Shown: positions 33,308 through 46,495 of the stretch, one piece after another
Position numbering within the stretch: the first letter of the stretch is position 1
Layout of the letters: every line of letters begins with the position of its first letter
From: Acorus gramineus
Taxonomy: Eukaryota > Streptophyta > Magnoliopsida > Acorales > Acoraceae
DNA length: 64,000 nt
Assembly (NCBI GenBank): GCA_030737835.1
Contig: CM060855.1
Location: 12,123,927 to 12,187,926, forward strand
Reading direction: 5' to 3'
Notes under the pieces: model-generated
Database searches by the model: none
What the model was told of the DNA's origin: nothing
Seen by the model: only the letters and a program-made list of their open reading frames with translations
Program-made: the position numbers and the translations under genes

Positions 33308-33895
33308 GTAAGCACTGTTTGGTTTGTAGCATATAAGTTGTTCATGTATGGATAATATTTATGTGTAAGAAATAAACCATTTTTCGTACATGGTTAATTA
33401 TATTTTTAGTTATTCTGATTAAAAAATATAATAATTAAGAAAGTTTTAGTTGTTGGATTAACCATAGCTAAGTAGTAGATAAAATATGAATAATATTTTT
33501 TTTTTTTTTGAAGAATGGTGCTCCCCAGGATTTGATCCATTGACCTTTTTTACAGAGGTGGAAGGTGCTTGCCGACTTAACTAAAGCTCGGTTTGCATGA
33601 ATAGTATGTTGATAATGAATTGTAAAAGTTAAGAAAATGATTTAACATATCGGCTCCTCATTTATAAGAAGTGATGCTAGTTGATTTGTCATGTGAACTC
33701 AATCTACCGACAAAATAAATCGAGTAGAATTACACAATTGTAGGGGATATCAATACCAACTTACTCACTTATCTTATTTTGGTATAACTATATCAATTTA
33801 TTCATTGTGAACAAATTTTTTTTAACTTAATTATTTACCCTTATTTCACCCAATCCAATCTTCACGTATTCCACTACCCAAATAAAGGCTAAAAG
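33308..33895 (+). repeat. Small TIR-type repeat, family 'TATTCC', split by a SINE
   Basis: Starts 'agcactgtttggtttgtagc' and ends 'gtattccactacccaaataa', with inner blocks 'ataagaagtgatgctagttg' and 'gtgaacaaattttt' shared with the other copies. The element is interrupted at 33497-33596 by a SINE, so the TIR repeat is the older insertion. Confidence 0.5.
33497..33596 (-). mobile_element. Short tRNA-derived SINE, nested in a MITE-like repeat
   Basis: A 100-base insertion. On the minus strand it reads CGAGCTTTAGTTAAGTCGGC, then a B-box-like GGATCAAATCC (33538-33528), then GGGGAGCACC and a poly(A) tail (T-run on plus, 33497-33509). The flanks atgaataatat (33486-33496) and atgaatagtat (33597-33607) are an 11-bp target duplication with one A/G difference. 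Confidence 0.75.
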
Positions 33896-34318
33896 ACTAA
33901 AGTTGTTACAGTTGGTTCCACTTTTAATTATATTCTATTTAACATCTTAACTGAGACTATCAATAAAAAAAAAAATAAAACATATACCTCAATGAATTAT
34001 ATATATGTATTACATGAAAAATAATAATTTTTATGCCACTAATCATGTACTTATACTGAAGTGGTATTGCATGCTGGTTTACAAGGCTGAAAAGAAAAAA
34101 TAATTTCATAGAAAACAAAGGTGGGGTTTGTTTTTCACGGGGTTTTTTTCGTTTCTTTTTTCTTTCGATGAAAGCTAAGGGTGGTGTTGAAAAGTTAGGG
34201 TTGGAAAAAGCCTGACAAGTAGTGGCAGAGATTCTAAAAAGGACCAAAGATCAAATTGGGGTGAGAGCCCCTTCTCTCTTCTTGACATGTTTATACAAAC
34301 ATCAACATTTCCTCTCCT

Positions 34319-34352
34319 CCCCCCCCCCCCCCCTCTCTCTCTTTCTCTCTCC

Positions 34353-34394
<42 letters not shown>

Positions 34395-34395
34395 T
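34319..34395. repeat. Poly(C), CT-rich and TG/TA dinucleotide tract
   Basis: A run of about 14 C (34320-34333) is followed by a CT-rich stretch (ctctctctctttctctctc), then gtgtgtgtgt and an alternating TA run to about 34387. It can adopt non-B structure and is likely length-variable. Adjacent open frames are pure repeat translation. Confidence 0.8.
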
Positions 34396-35239
34396 AAATA
34401 TATAAAAAAGTGTATGTAAACATGCATTTGAAAATGGAATATCATATATAAACATTATATTAATAATTGGGAGTAACACAAAGCAATCATTTGCGATAAA
34501 GACTAACTCATTATTTTGCTCATCTTCTAGACATATGTGCAAAAAACACCTAGTTTTTCTTCAGAAAGTTAACCTTTAGTTTAATTCTTGTTGTTGGTGG
34601 TTTCTCTTTCTTCTATAGATTCTTTTAATTTTTCTTTATGTTAATTAACCAAAGTACCCTAAAATAAAGTGCATCATTTTGGACCGTCCATGCGATTGAC
34701 CTTTTCAAATGTAGGGCATTGTTCAAAAAGTTAACCCTAGCTATAGTTTTGGCTGTGGTGTATCTGTGTCTATAGTTTTGAGATCTTGAAGAAGCAGAGT
34801 AGATGAGACAGGCTAAACATGCGCATAATCTAACAAGCTCACATATGTGCAATCAATTAACCAACATGTATATTTTATAAAATCCTAATACCATGACAAA
34901 ACATTTTATCATCTTTGATAAAGTGATATCACTTTTGCGATTGATTCATATTATTTTAGAGTCACAAAATTGATCAAATGCTTTATTATCTGCTTTAAAA
35001 TTTATTTTCTTTTTCTATTTTTCCATGAAAAAATTATTTTCTATTTTTGTAAAGTTTTCTAATCATATGATCCAAAACTTAATCAACTTATAACCAAACA
35101 AATTTTAAGTTAATGTCAAGAGGACACATGTCATCCCATCACTTTTGAATGGGGCATTGGAAATGGTAGTTGTCAATTTCTTATTGATTGTGGTCAAATT
35201 TTGAGCTCAATTATTTATTAATCTTTATTTTTTAAAATT

Positions 35240-35875
35240 GTTGTCCAACACACATTGCATACACCAAAGTGTATCGATCCAAATGGTCCGAGTCAATTTT
35301 ATGTAATCTTTGCATGAGCCTGAGACGGTTCTTCATATCTTCTGTCAATGTAGGATCACAGAGTCTTTTTGGGGCAAGGTGACCTTCCCTGTCGGCAGAT
35401 TTCCAATCGATGGAAGAGATGTGGTTGACTAGCCAGGAGTTGAGTGGAGCCGAAGAATCAAGACTCGCTTCTTTGCTCTCCCTTTTGGTAGTCTCGATGG
35501 GCGCAATTGGACCATTTGGAGGACAAGAAACGAAGAGATTTTCAGATCGCGCGTGGGTGCACATGGAGAACATGTGAGAATCCATTGCTTCCCTTATTCA
35601 GGATTGGGGGTGTGGAATTGTCGGGGCGCGAGGTGTCTCATTGAATGAGCACTTAGCAACTACGGTTTGAGGGTTATGGGGTTGAGGCGCATGTAGGGGA
35701 GGTAGATACCCCATTTACATCCATACTCTTACTTCATCCTTTTTGTATTTTTTCTCTAATTTCTAATATCCTAAATTCAGACATGCAATCATACATACTT
35801 CCTTAATGAAAATATCAGTGACATGGTTTTACTCTCTCTCCCTTCTCTCTGGCCCCTCTAAAAAAAAAAAAAAAA
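35240..35875 (+). mobile_element. LINE 3' fragment (zf-RVT region), decayed
   Basis: A plus-strand frame from about 35319 reads ETVLHIFCQCRITESFWGKV, the His-Cys end of the zf-RVT zinc knuckle found after the reverse transcriptase of plant LINEs. Further on it reads NWTIWRTRNEEIFRS, matching the W-x-IW-x-x-RN-x-x-IF motif that follows it. Stops interrupt the frame. The segment ends in a poly(A) run at 35861-35875. No target duplication was found, so the 5' border is approximate. Confidence 0.7.
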
Positions 35876-38800
35876 CCAACCGCGCATGCGCTGTAGAAAC
35901 ATGATCAAATTAAAAAAAATATAACATTTAGGTTATGTGATAATTAGTTAAGAATTTCTGGCTAAGTGTACCACAATATAGATATTGAAAACCCATGAAT
36001 TTAACAATTTTATTATTAAAAATTAATAAAGTAATATTATCATATCAACTATTGTTATCTATAGTTAAAATTTGATATAATGTGTTTGAAATAATAATAA
36101 AAAAAATTAATTTTTAAATGTGTGGTAATATAAAAGAGAGGAAATGGGTATTCATGCACCTATTTTCTTATTATGAGTATTTACTTATATACACCAGTTG
36201 GTGAAAATAAAAAATCTTAATCAATCTTTAAGGGGAACTATGTAAACCGTTGATTGAGTAGGAAAAATAATACTTTAATAACAAATCGCATTTTCAATAT
36301 TATTTTTTGTTGTATGTCAAATGACATTAGAATACCATGATTATACTTTAATTATTGTTTAACATTTTATATAAAAATCATTTTTTTATTGATTTGAGGT
36401 TCTGTAAATGCGAATGATGTATTACTATAATCTCGAACAACCATTCTCTTGGTCGACATAAAACACATGATTAGGATTAAATAAAGAAGCAAGTACCATT
36501 GGCACTCTCTCAGAAGGTCCAAGTGGTAATTAAGGTCTCTTGTTTAAGGGATTTGATGAAGATTTGGCAGTACATAATGAGATTATAAAAGAACAGTAGG
36601 TCAAGTGGGGTTCTTTTTGTTTTTTTACTGGGGAAGACCAGACGAATTGCATCCAAAAGTTTCTGCATTGTTTATTAGTGACCTGTACTTGGTCCGGAGG
36701 GGGGGTGGGGGGGGATTATCAATGCTTAATTATTCCATGGACAAGATTCTAATGAGGGTACTGTTGCATACGTTGGTACTGTGTGATGGAGATTGAGATT
36801 GAGAGAGTTCAAGAGATGGTAATCCCTCAATCTTAATCTAAGTGGATTGAAAAAAATCATTTATATCCCGGCTTTCATCTCCCATGTATTTATATATTAA
36901 ATATATATTTTTTATTTTGTAATCTAGGCATTACCAAACACATGATTGGTATTGAAAATCCAATCCTATTTTTTGAATTATTTTTCTTACTAAACAAGTT
37001 GATAGGATTCGTAATTCTAATCCACATAGATTTAGACTCCCATGATTTACAGAATCCCAATTCGACCTGTTAGCCAAACGAAGCCTAAACTTATTCTTCT
37101 CAATTGAGGAAATATAACCTTATTAAGAATAGGTTGATATTCTAAGATAAATAGCCATCGAAATTTATTCAGAATAGATTGATATTCTAGGATAAATATC
37201 CATCGAAATAGTTTATACAAGGCCACATTTCTATTTCCTCATGGTTAAGTATATGGACTATTCACACCTCATTTGAATTATTATCAACATGCTTATGTTC
37301 TTTTATTTAGGTATAACTATCAAATTTTAATTGTTTTTTTATGACATTTTTTATATTTGTTAAGGAGTTTGAATGGAGTTTTTTCTCATAAAAAATGGTG
37401 AAATGAACAGTTTAAGCTAATTTCAAAGGAACAAGCCTGCTAATTATTGTGTAACAAGATTTTTGTACATACATATGAGGTGATGTTCATCAACACTATC
37501 TGTTTTTCTTAGTATATTTAATTGATTGATGAAATTGATTGTGATAAATCAAGGTATAAACAAGATTTATGTGCTTAATGTATCATGAAATAAAAACTTT
37601 GCGTATTAAACATGACAGTCGATATTTTGTTCTCATAAATTCAAATAATGTAATTGCACACATCACTGTGGCCACCATTGAAAATTTGAATTAAATCATT
37701 GTCTTAAGTTTTATTTGTTTAATATTACCCTTTTTAATATAATAATATATACTAGAGATTCTTTTGGAAACCTTCGACGAAAGAGGGATGCGCCATACAG
37801 TGGATTTCTCATCATTCAAAATTGATCATTCTTTACATTTTCCTATCCCCCTTTATAGACTTTCATTTAATCACAAAAATTTTCAAAAATAATTAACAGA
37901 TTTTACTCTTAACCCTGTTTAAATCCGTGGTGGGGTAGATTTGACAGAAAATTTGAAAAATCACCACGGCGTATCCAAATGGTTTTGAGCGTTTGATGAT
38001 TCTAACGCAATATTTCATGCATTTTTGTTATAAAAGAACCCGGTATTTGTTGACAAGCAGATAAAACAGTGCTTTTTAAAAAACATGATTTTCATGCCTA
38101 AATTTTCAAAATCCTACTCATTTTGATCTCACATTGGTAAGCATTTCATTAGGGGTGAATTTTTTTTTTTTTTTTTCATTGGTTCCATATATCAGGGGTG
38201 AATTCTGATGATGCTCAGAAATGAAAATTGAACAGTGTATGATTTGTTCTGAATGAAATGGTCTTATATGTGAGGAAATCAATCAAGGCCCAAGTTGGAA
38301 GTGGTGGGCAGGATCTTGATCTGACAAGGACCGTCAGATAGATCTGGGTCCATCGAATGATGCCATCAGATGCATGCACCAGTAGAGGACCCCCGAACAA
38401 TCAGGTGGCCCCTCCCTGAGACCTATGAGAGCCATTTAATTCATCAGGCATGGTTTTCGATAGAGATTTCTTCAATTAGTTTGGTGTTTTGTGGGACAAT
38501 TAAAAACCCAGTTGAAGCATGGTTTTATCAGAAACTGTGTGCCCTGAATTGGTTCTGTGGGTCTCTTGATGATCTCAAAAAGAAAAACAGCTCATGCAAA
38601 ACATAAGGAATCTATGCCAAAATCCAACGTTTCTTTGTTGGGTTTCGGGTGGTCACTCCTCTTCATTCATACAGTTGCATCACAAGGGTCTTTGAGGAAC
38701 TTTAATTTTAAAAATAGAGCATTAATTGTTATATACAAAAAAAAATAGAGCATTATTATAATCATGCACAATCCCTGTTATAGTTTGGTATGCAGTCCAA

Positions 38801-41800
38801 TATGTCTTCATGGTAGTCTAATGTAGCATATACATACCTCATCAAAATTTTTTTTGTTTTTTTTATAATGGATCCCTACAATTATTTAAAATATATATAT
38901 ACATATTTCATTAGATAATGAGGAATTTTTTTTTTTTTTTTTTAAATCAAAACAGTTGTAGACTATAGACATGGTTGAAAGTGGGGTTGTTTTTCATTTT
39001 TGTTTAACATGAGAATCTTGTTTGTATTTGTACATACAAAAGTACAAAATTATCCACAAGATTATTTTTAAGTAGTGAGTCCAAATAAAAAGTGGGATTT
39101 GGTGAGTCATAACAAAAGTAATATGAGTGCTCTGGACCACGCGAGGCTGAAATCATATACGATTTTATGTTAATTTTTTTAAAAATATTTTGATGTTTAT
39201 TTTTTTTTAGTCATGATCCACTGACCTAAAATACAATCAATCTATATTGTAACCCAAATGTTAATTCTGGAACATATAAAATAAAATATTATTCACTTAC
39301 TTTTAAGAGGGATTGGATATCCTTTTAATATTGATTCTCCTTTTCTCAGAAAGAACATTAATCTCTCAAAGTCATTCATCGAATAATACTCAACATCCTT
39401 AACAAAGAAGATCTTGGTAACTCAGTTAGAAGCGAAAATCCAATGATAATGTCGTGATCAAAATTCCCCAAGTTGCAGAGATTCAATTGCCATCTACATA
39501 TTATAATTGGAATTCTTATCATTGCAAGATGGATTTGAACAATCATAAAACATTAGTCCTATTTAAAACCAATTGTCAAACAGATATTGTTTTCGCAAAC
39601 TCAGCTTTTAGATCATCAAATCTAAATAGGTATTCTTGAACTTCAACTATTGGTTTTAAATTTTATGTTTTGAAAGCCAACAAAACAAATTTTATGAAAA
39701 AGTTAGTTGAGAGTAGTTTTTTCAAAATGGATTATTTTATTCAGTTTACAGCATAAGTTGTTTTTTAAAATTAATTACAAACAAGATCCAATTATATATG
39801 ATATTCAAACGGTAGAATATGAATGATTTTAGGACAACTTTAATATTGATCAATTTACTCAGCTTTTAGAGATTTTGTTTTGTAAATTAAAACTCACATG
39901 TTATCCAATATTTCAAATGGTTTCATATTTTGAAGAAATCAAAAGTTATCTTTTAATTACAAAAACAAATTTTCAAAAATTTCACAAAGGTATGCTTCCA
40001 GAAAATATATTTGAAAAATTGATTTAAAAGAAAAGCAAGCTTTAAGAATTCATTTCCAGATGACCCCCTTTGGCACTAAAATAAGATTTTTGATTAAATG
40101 TATCACTATAATACCCCTTTTTTTTTTTAATCTTTACACAATAAATTAGTCTTATCATGTAAATCATTTTAATTTTTAGTTGGCATATGGTATTATTAGA
40201 ACATCTTTAACATCAATTTTCTTCTTAGTGAAATGCACAATAATATAAATTAGAAGGGGAGAATGATAGATACACTATTTTTTATTAATTCATTATGTAA
40301 GGATATTTATTTTACGTACACAAGTTGGTAAAAAATGGTATAAATTTAATCCATATCTCAAATGGACCAGTTAAACCATGTTTGAGGATAAAAGTAGCAT
40401 TATTAGCCAGGATAGATATTCTCAACATCTTTATTACCAAAAAGTATTAGCATAACATTACAGTTTCATTTCTGATCATACTAATCAATATACACTGTCA
40501 AAGAACTTGCACTTTAAGGTTTAAGTTATACATTTTTCACCTAATCAGCTTCTTCTCCAGGTAATGTATTTGTAAAGAGGTTCTATTTTGGTGACAATTA
40601 GCTAGAGAACTTTTAATTATTATATGTTTAATTTTTTTTATTAATTTACTTCAATCATGTGTGTATATATATATATATATATAACGTTAGATACATGAAT
40701 TGGGGTTAATACGCAGCTAGAGTTAGGAAAGAGTGGCCCGAGACTTTTTATACACTTTTTTTTTTTTTGTTGCTTGATAAATAAATTTGTATTTCCATAC
40801 AAAACTTTTTATACACTTTCCCTGTACTCATATATGTGTGTGTGTAACATATAGACTAATTTGTAATATATATATATAAATTAAAGATTCCAAATGGCCC
40901 CTGGCCTTCAAATTTATGCGTGCATGCAACTGCATGTGATTCGACATGGTCATAGTCTGGTCACCATCAATCATTATACATGCATGTATATTTATAACCC
41001 CACAAATCTATGGGCCACTCCAATAATATGTGGAATATTAAGTTATTAACACACTGTAGCTGTTCCCAAAATCAACCTGCAGTATGGCCTCATTGTCTCC
41101 CCCTTACCAAAAAAATCACCATTTCATAAGGATGTATAATCTTCTCTGCCATTTTTTTATGATTTTTTTTTGAAATTATATATATATCTCCAATGAGATA
41201 TGTATTTTTATAAAAATAATATTATATATATATATATATTCAAATAAATTGAATGTATATATACCTTTTACATTTTTAGAATTACCAATATAACCTACTA
41301 TTAGTTTAGGGGAATATGTGAGGATCGTAAAAAGGACTACATGATTATTTTATTTTTTGAAATTTCATTTATACCTTTTGTATTTTTTAAACTGATATAT
41401 ATTAGACTAACCTAATATATAATTATAAAAAAAAAGGTTATTTTGACGAGAGGTTAAGGTTTTAATGATAAATTGTCTTAATTCTAAGAGATAACAAACT
41501 CATCAATTTTAATTTATGCTTATTTACATTTTGTCAAAATTGGGGCAGAGATAAATGTTATTTTAGCCTTTAGGTGGAATAAAAAATCTCAATTATAAAT
41601 TTAAAATCTGGGCAACTGTCCACGCTTTATCCATATTATTTCTTATATCAAATGGGATAAGTCGACTTTCCTCACTTATACCCACAATTATCCCTTATCC
41701 CACCACTTATTATCTTGTCAAACCAGATGTACAAGTCTATAATAACAAATGTGTGTACCAACACCCTAAACAATATATATCACTGAGAACACGTCTCAAA

Positions 41801-44800
41801 CAAGCCTTTCTCACAATCTGTTAATACATGTGTGTTCAAATGCATGGACCGATATCTAGCCTTTGTTCACTCTTATGTTTTGTCAGTGTCATGTCCCTTA
41901 AAAAGGTATGCATGAAAAAATAAAATAAAAATAAAACAAAACCAGAAGAATGAGTTTGTCATCTCCACCACCACCTCAACTTGCAAGACCATGGTGGTCC
42001 TGTATTCACTGCTCATGAACCGGGAACAACAAAACAAAACCTTAATTTCTCTTTAATAAATAAATAAATATGCACTGTGATGGATGTATTATGTATATTA
42101 TATAATATCCTACACATGCATGTGGGGGTTCATGTGACCTGCAGCTCCCTGTCAACTTGAGGCAGCATGGCATCACCATGGCAACACCCCATACATGCAT
42201 TTGCTTCACAAGACGTCCGTACGTACAGTCACAGGTGCCATTCATTAGAGATAATATGTGCATCTCTCTAGGAGTGTGTGTGTGTGTCACCCATTTATAT
42301 GGCATGCATGGACTCGAATCATGCATTGTTATTGAAACTTCTTTGAAGGAACACTGCAACACCAGCAGCCACTCTGGTTTGATAGTTTGTTTTTTCAAGT
42401 CACCCGTGATTTCCGGTACTCGAATTTTAAGTCGAGTCCAGATTTCTTTTGTCACAACCATACATAATCACGAAACAATCACATTAATTAAAGTAGTTTT
42501 TGAATACGCGTTTTAACTGTTTTTGCTCTTTCTAAAAAATGAATAACATAAAGGTCTTTCAAAACATATTCACAAAATTATGTTTAATTAAAAAATTTAT
42601 TATAGTTTTTAACAAAAAAATATGTTTTTTTTTTTAAAACGTAGAATATGAGCTTCGTAAAAATCAAATTTATTTAAATTACTTCATTCAAAATAATATT
42701 TTTTCAATGCATTTTCAAACGCAAAGTAATAAGAAAAAGACAAGCTCATTGCAAATAATTTTACTTTACTCATTATTTACAAACATAAAAAAAAATTGCA
42801 TGCATTTTTTAAAATGGATCTGTGCCATGGATTTGATTTCTCTGTGTCATTGGCATATATGAGATCTCATTCCATCCAAAGTACACATGGTTCTTGGTGC
42901 ACAAGTAACAAGTTCTAGCACATAATTCATTTTTATATATTTATGTTCTTGATTGGATAGGGTCATTCACTTTGGTTGACATCAGAAATTTTCAACTTAG
43001 TGGATTAGATGAACTAGTAGCCAATCTAACTCGAGTAAATCAACGAGAAAAAATGGTAGGTGACTCATCTGATTAAGAACTAATAATATATATATATATA
43101 CTTTTAAAAATGATTTATACTTTACTTTTATAATATATATATATATATATATTATATTTGTATCAGGCTTTATTTCAATAGGTAATGATAGATGCACATT
43201 GTAATATGTCAATATCATGACAATGAATTAATTTGTTGATTTGTTTATTACACACCTAAATTGTTATCATATTGTTATAATGAATATTCCTAGTTATTAT
43301 ATATATTCTCTAATTTATTTTTTATATTTCTTATTTTTATATTTAAATATAAATTTTAATATATTTTCTATTTGATCACTAGTAGGTTCAATTGTTTCAA
43401 TAACTAATTTAAGTGATAGGACGGGTTATCTAGTTTTTAAATCAATCATATCTGTGACTAATAAGACTTATTATATTTAAATCTTAAAACTACATATATC
43501 CATAATCCTGTTCATAGGAGTTCAAAAAAAAAATACATATAATATATTAATATTCTAATTAGTTAAATTGATTTTGGATAAGATTACTAATTAATTCCAA
43601 TGATGAGAGACAACTCGGTCGCTATTCAGAAGAATATAATTAATTTCAAGAAAATCTGATTTAGATAGTATGTAGTGTTGAAAATATGTCTAGAAATCAG
43701 AACAGGAAAAAAAAAAGTACACATAATAACACAATATGAGATTTACGTGATTTGACAAATGATTGTCTATGTTCAATCACAGTGGTGTTTTAAAAGTAAT
43801 TTATCTATGTGTATAATTATTCAAACTTGGGAATAATAGGGAGATACTAGTTATATTTTATATGTCTTATAGTTATATTTTAATTTAGTTTAAATTTTAT
43901 ATCTATTTATTAAAGGATATTAAAATCTCTAGTTATCTCTCTGATGTTCCACGCACACTGATGCCAAACCTAAACAATGATTATGGATTCAGGGGGGTAT
44001 CACCTTCACCCCTCCTTAATTTCCAAAATAAGACAACTGATTATATGATATATATCTTCTGTTGCAGTTTTTTTTTTTTGTTTTTTGTTTTGATATACTA
44101 AAACTTGAATACAAGACAGAAAACCCAAAAGTTAAATGTACAGTTTAGTTCATGTATATATAATAGAGAGTGTAAATACAGAGTTTAATTTGTTTAATTT
44201 TGTTAATGTAAGTACAAGGAGTACGTTCACCCGTGAATTGAGGTGATCATCAAAACTTGAGACTCACCCAACCATGTTTTTCTGGTGCACACGTTTTGAC
44301 GAGCAACCCCAGACACCTCACACATGTGTACGTTATATGTGACCTATATTTTATATAAAAGTTTAGGCACGATTAATTATATGCATATATGTATATATAG
44401 GTAGGTGGGTGTGGCAATAATATTCCGACAATTATTCGAGTATGTGAGGGCATTTCAAGAACAGTTGTGCTTTTGTTCTGCGAGCTAGTATACCCATGCC
44501 ACCCTAGAAATACTTGAACAGCTTATTCTATTCTATATATTATGGGTTGAGGGAGATATATATATACACACTAGGGTTTTGAGGGGCTCAGGATATATAG
44601 AATGGAATAAGTGACGTCGCACCCCTTGTCAAGAAACGACATCTGTGGGTCAGTAGGGAATCTCTTCCATTTTGATTATTTTTTTTCTTTATAACACGCA
44701 TCCTATCAATTCCCACCATTCATTTCCCAATACAATATTAGATGATATTATAAAATTAAACATGCAAGCATTGGAGGTTGAAAGTTCACACTCAGCATAA

Positions 44801-45520
44801 CATGAATGACTGTCAGTGTTACATGGGTTGGTGTAAACAATTTAATCATTTGGAGTTTATTCTATATATATATATATATATATAATTTTATTTGGGTTGG
44901 ATCCTCGTGATCGATTAGGCTATATGTAGCTCAAATTTTGAAATATATTGTTTTTAATAGATTCGAAATTTGGGAGGAAGTTGGTTTAATGCATTGATTT
45001 TTGAGAAAAATTTGCTTTTATTAATTGAAAATGGTCATATTTAATTAGCAAATTAATAAAGGTTATACAAAAATTTCATACCACGACATACATATATTTT
45101 AATCAATATTACATCAGAAGCCTAGATTATTTATATGGTTAACTCAAGGTGTGGTTTGAATAGAATATTAGTTTAATTCTTTTATTTGATCATGAAATGC
45201 CAAAATTTCAAATAATATCATCTTCTTCTTAAAGTAGATAAACTGGGTTCTTAATTATGAACATTTTTTAAAAGTTTTGTTACATGGCCGTGCAACAAGG
45301 TATATATATTTTTAGATCTTAAGTGAAGTGTATACATCGTAAATTTTTTTACATTTGTTAAAAATTAATCCATGCAATTCGTAATAAAATGATATACATT
45401 TTTTTATCATAATATATACCATATTAAATGAGATTGACTAATATTATTAAAAAAATCAAAACATTTGCAAATACTCTGCAACTGTCTTTAACATTATTGT
45501 TTTGTTTCACAAGTTAGCGA
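35876..45520. other. Long gene-free AT-rich region
   Basis: No intact gene is supported on either strand. A G-rich tract lies at about 36697-36715. 38210-38560 is moderately GC-rich with no recognisable protein. 42040-42520 has overlapping open frames on both strands with no domain. 43675-43830 ('gagatttacgtgatttgac') resembles decayed retrotransposon sequence. 44880, 43140 and 41230 carry TA dinucleotide runs. Confidence 0.4.
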
Positions 45521-45610
45521 TGAGACTTGAACTCAGAAACATAACCTAAATTTATAAATTTTATGGTTAGGAAGTGAGCTATATGCTATCACTTGTGGAG
45601 GAGGGAGAGC

Positions 45611-45950
45611 CCAATTCCTCTCAAAGTCCACAGCTTTGCATGGTTGTTGTATCAAGAATGTATTCCAACGAAGGCATACAGGGCATGCTGAGCTCCCATG
45701 GCAGACCGGTCTTGTGTTTTGTGTAGCAATGGAGAGGGATTGGTCGTTCATACGATGGTGGAGTGCTCGCTGGCAAAGATGATGTGGGCTCGCCTTTGCT
45801 CGGCAACGGGTCTGTTTGTGAATTTCTCCAATTTGTAGGAGACATGGGAGGCAGGTAGACCCTTCATCTACTTGTTTTTCGATGTTTTGAGTATGTTCCC
45901 CTTAATCACTACAATTAAGGCTCATGCCTATCTTCCCATAAAAAAAAATC
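45611..45950 (+). mobile_element. LINE fragment with zf-RVT zinc knuckle
   Basis: Plus-strand frame from 45611: PIPLKVHSFAWLLYQECIPT, then TKAYRAC, a TGA, and APMADRSCVLCSNGEG, VVHTMVECSLAKMMW. This is the zf-RVT pattern (aromatic W-L-L..P-T-K, C-x-x-C, H-x4-C, then W). A second stop follows at FSNL. The fragment ends with an A-run at about 45940-45948. It is a dead piece of LINE ORF2, unlike in detail to the ones at 9.3 and 35.3 kb. Confidence 0.75.
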
Positions 45951-46444
45951 AATTAGTTATTAATAGAAACTAATAAATTTCATTTCTAATGGAATTTCCA
46001 GAAGGGTCTGAGGACCTTTTTATTTTTTTTATAGTAAAAACTGAAAACTAGATCAGAAGATACATTTGAAATTGATTTTAAGGAACCATTTATCATGTGC
46101 TTAATTTTTTACTTAAAAACCCCTTAATTTCTAGGACATTCATTGTGAAAAGTGTGCAACCTCTATTATAATATTTAAAATAATATACATAACTTTTCTT
46201 GAATAGCTAAAACAAAATATAGGGTTTCCCCTATTTAAACGAAAACCAATAAAATTCCAAGTAGCGATGACTGGTCTCGGAGAAGACACCATTATATTGC
46301 ATTGACGACCACCATATATATATATATATATATATATAAACCTTGAACTTTAATTTTATACGGCGGAGGGTCTCAACATTCGGAGAGGAATTTTTGTCTT
46401 TGTGAGAATTGGGTTTGGTTTGGGAATTCTGCAAGATTCCTAAC

Positions 46445-46446
<2 letters not shown>

Positions 46447-46493
<47 letters not shown>
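46447..46493. repeat. (AT)n microsatellite
   Basis: About 45 bases of uninterrupted AT/TA dinucleotide; a shorter run (about 20 bases) lies at 46316-46337. Such runs extrude cruciforms and vary in length. Confidence 0.9.

Positions 46494-46495
<2 letters not shown>

Noticed and set aside
38195-38220. 'ctgatgatgctcag' resembling the core of miR172
   Set aside because: The rest of the mature sequence does not match and no convincing precursor hairpin is visible.
42042-42516. Opposed open frames at 42 kb
   Set aside because: They overlap each other and include GT and ATGCATG simple sequence, with no family resemblance.
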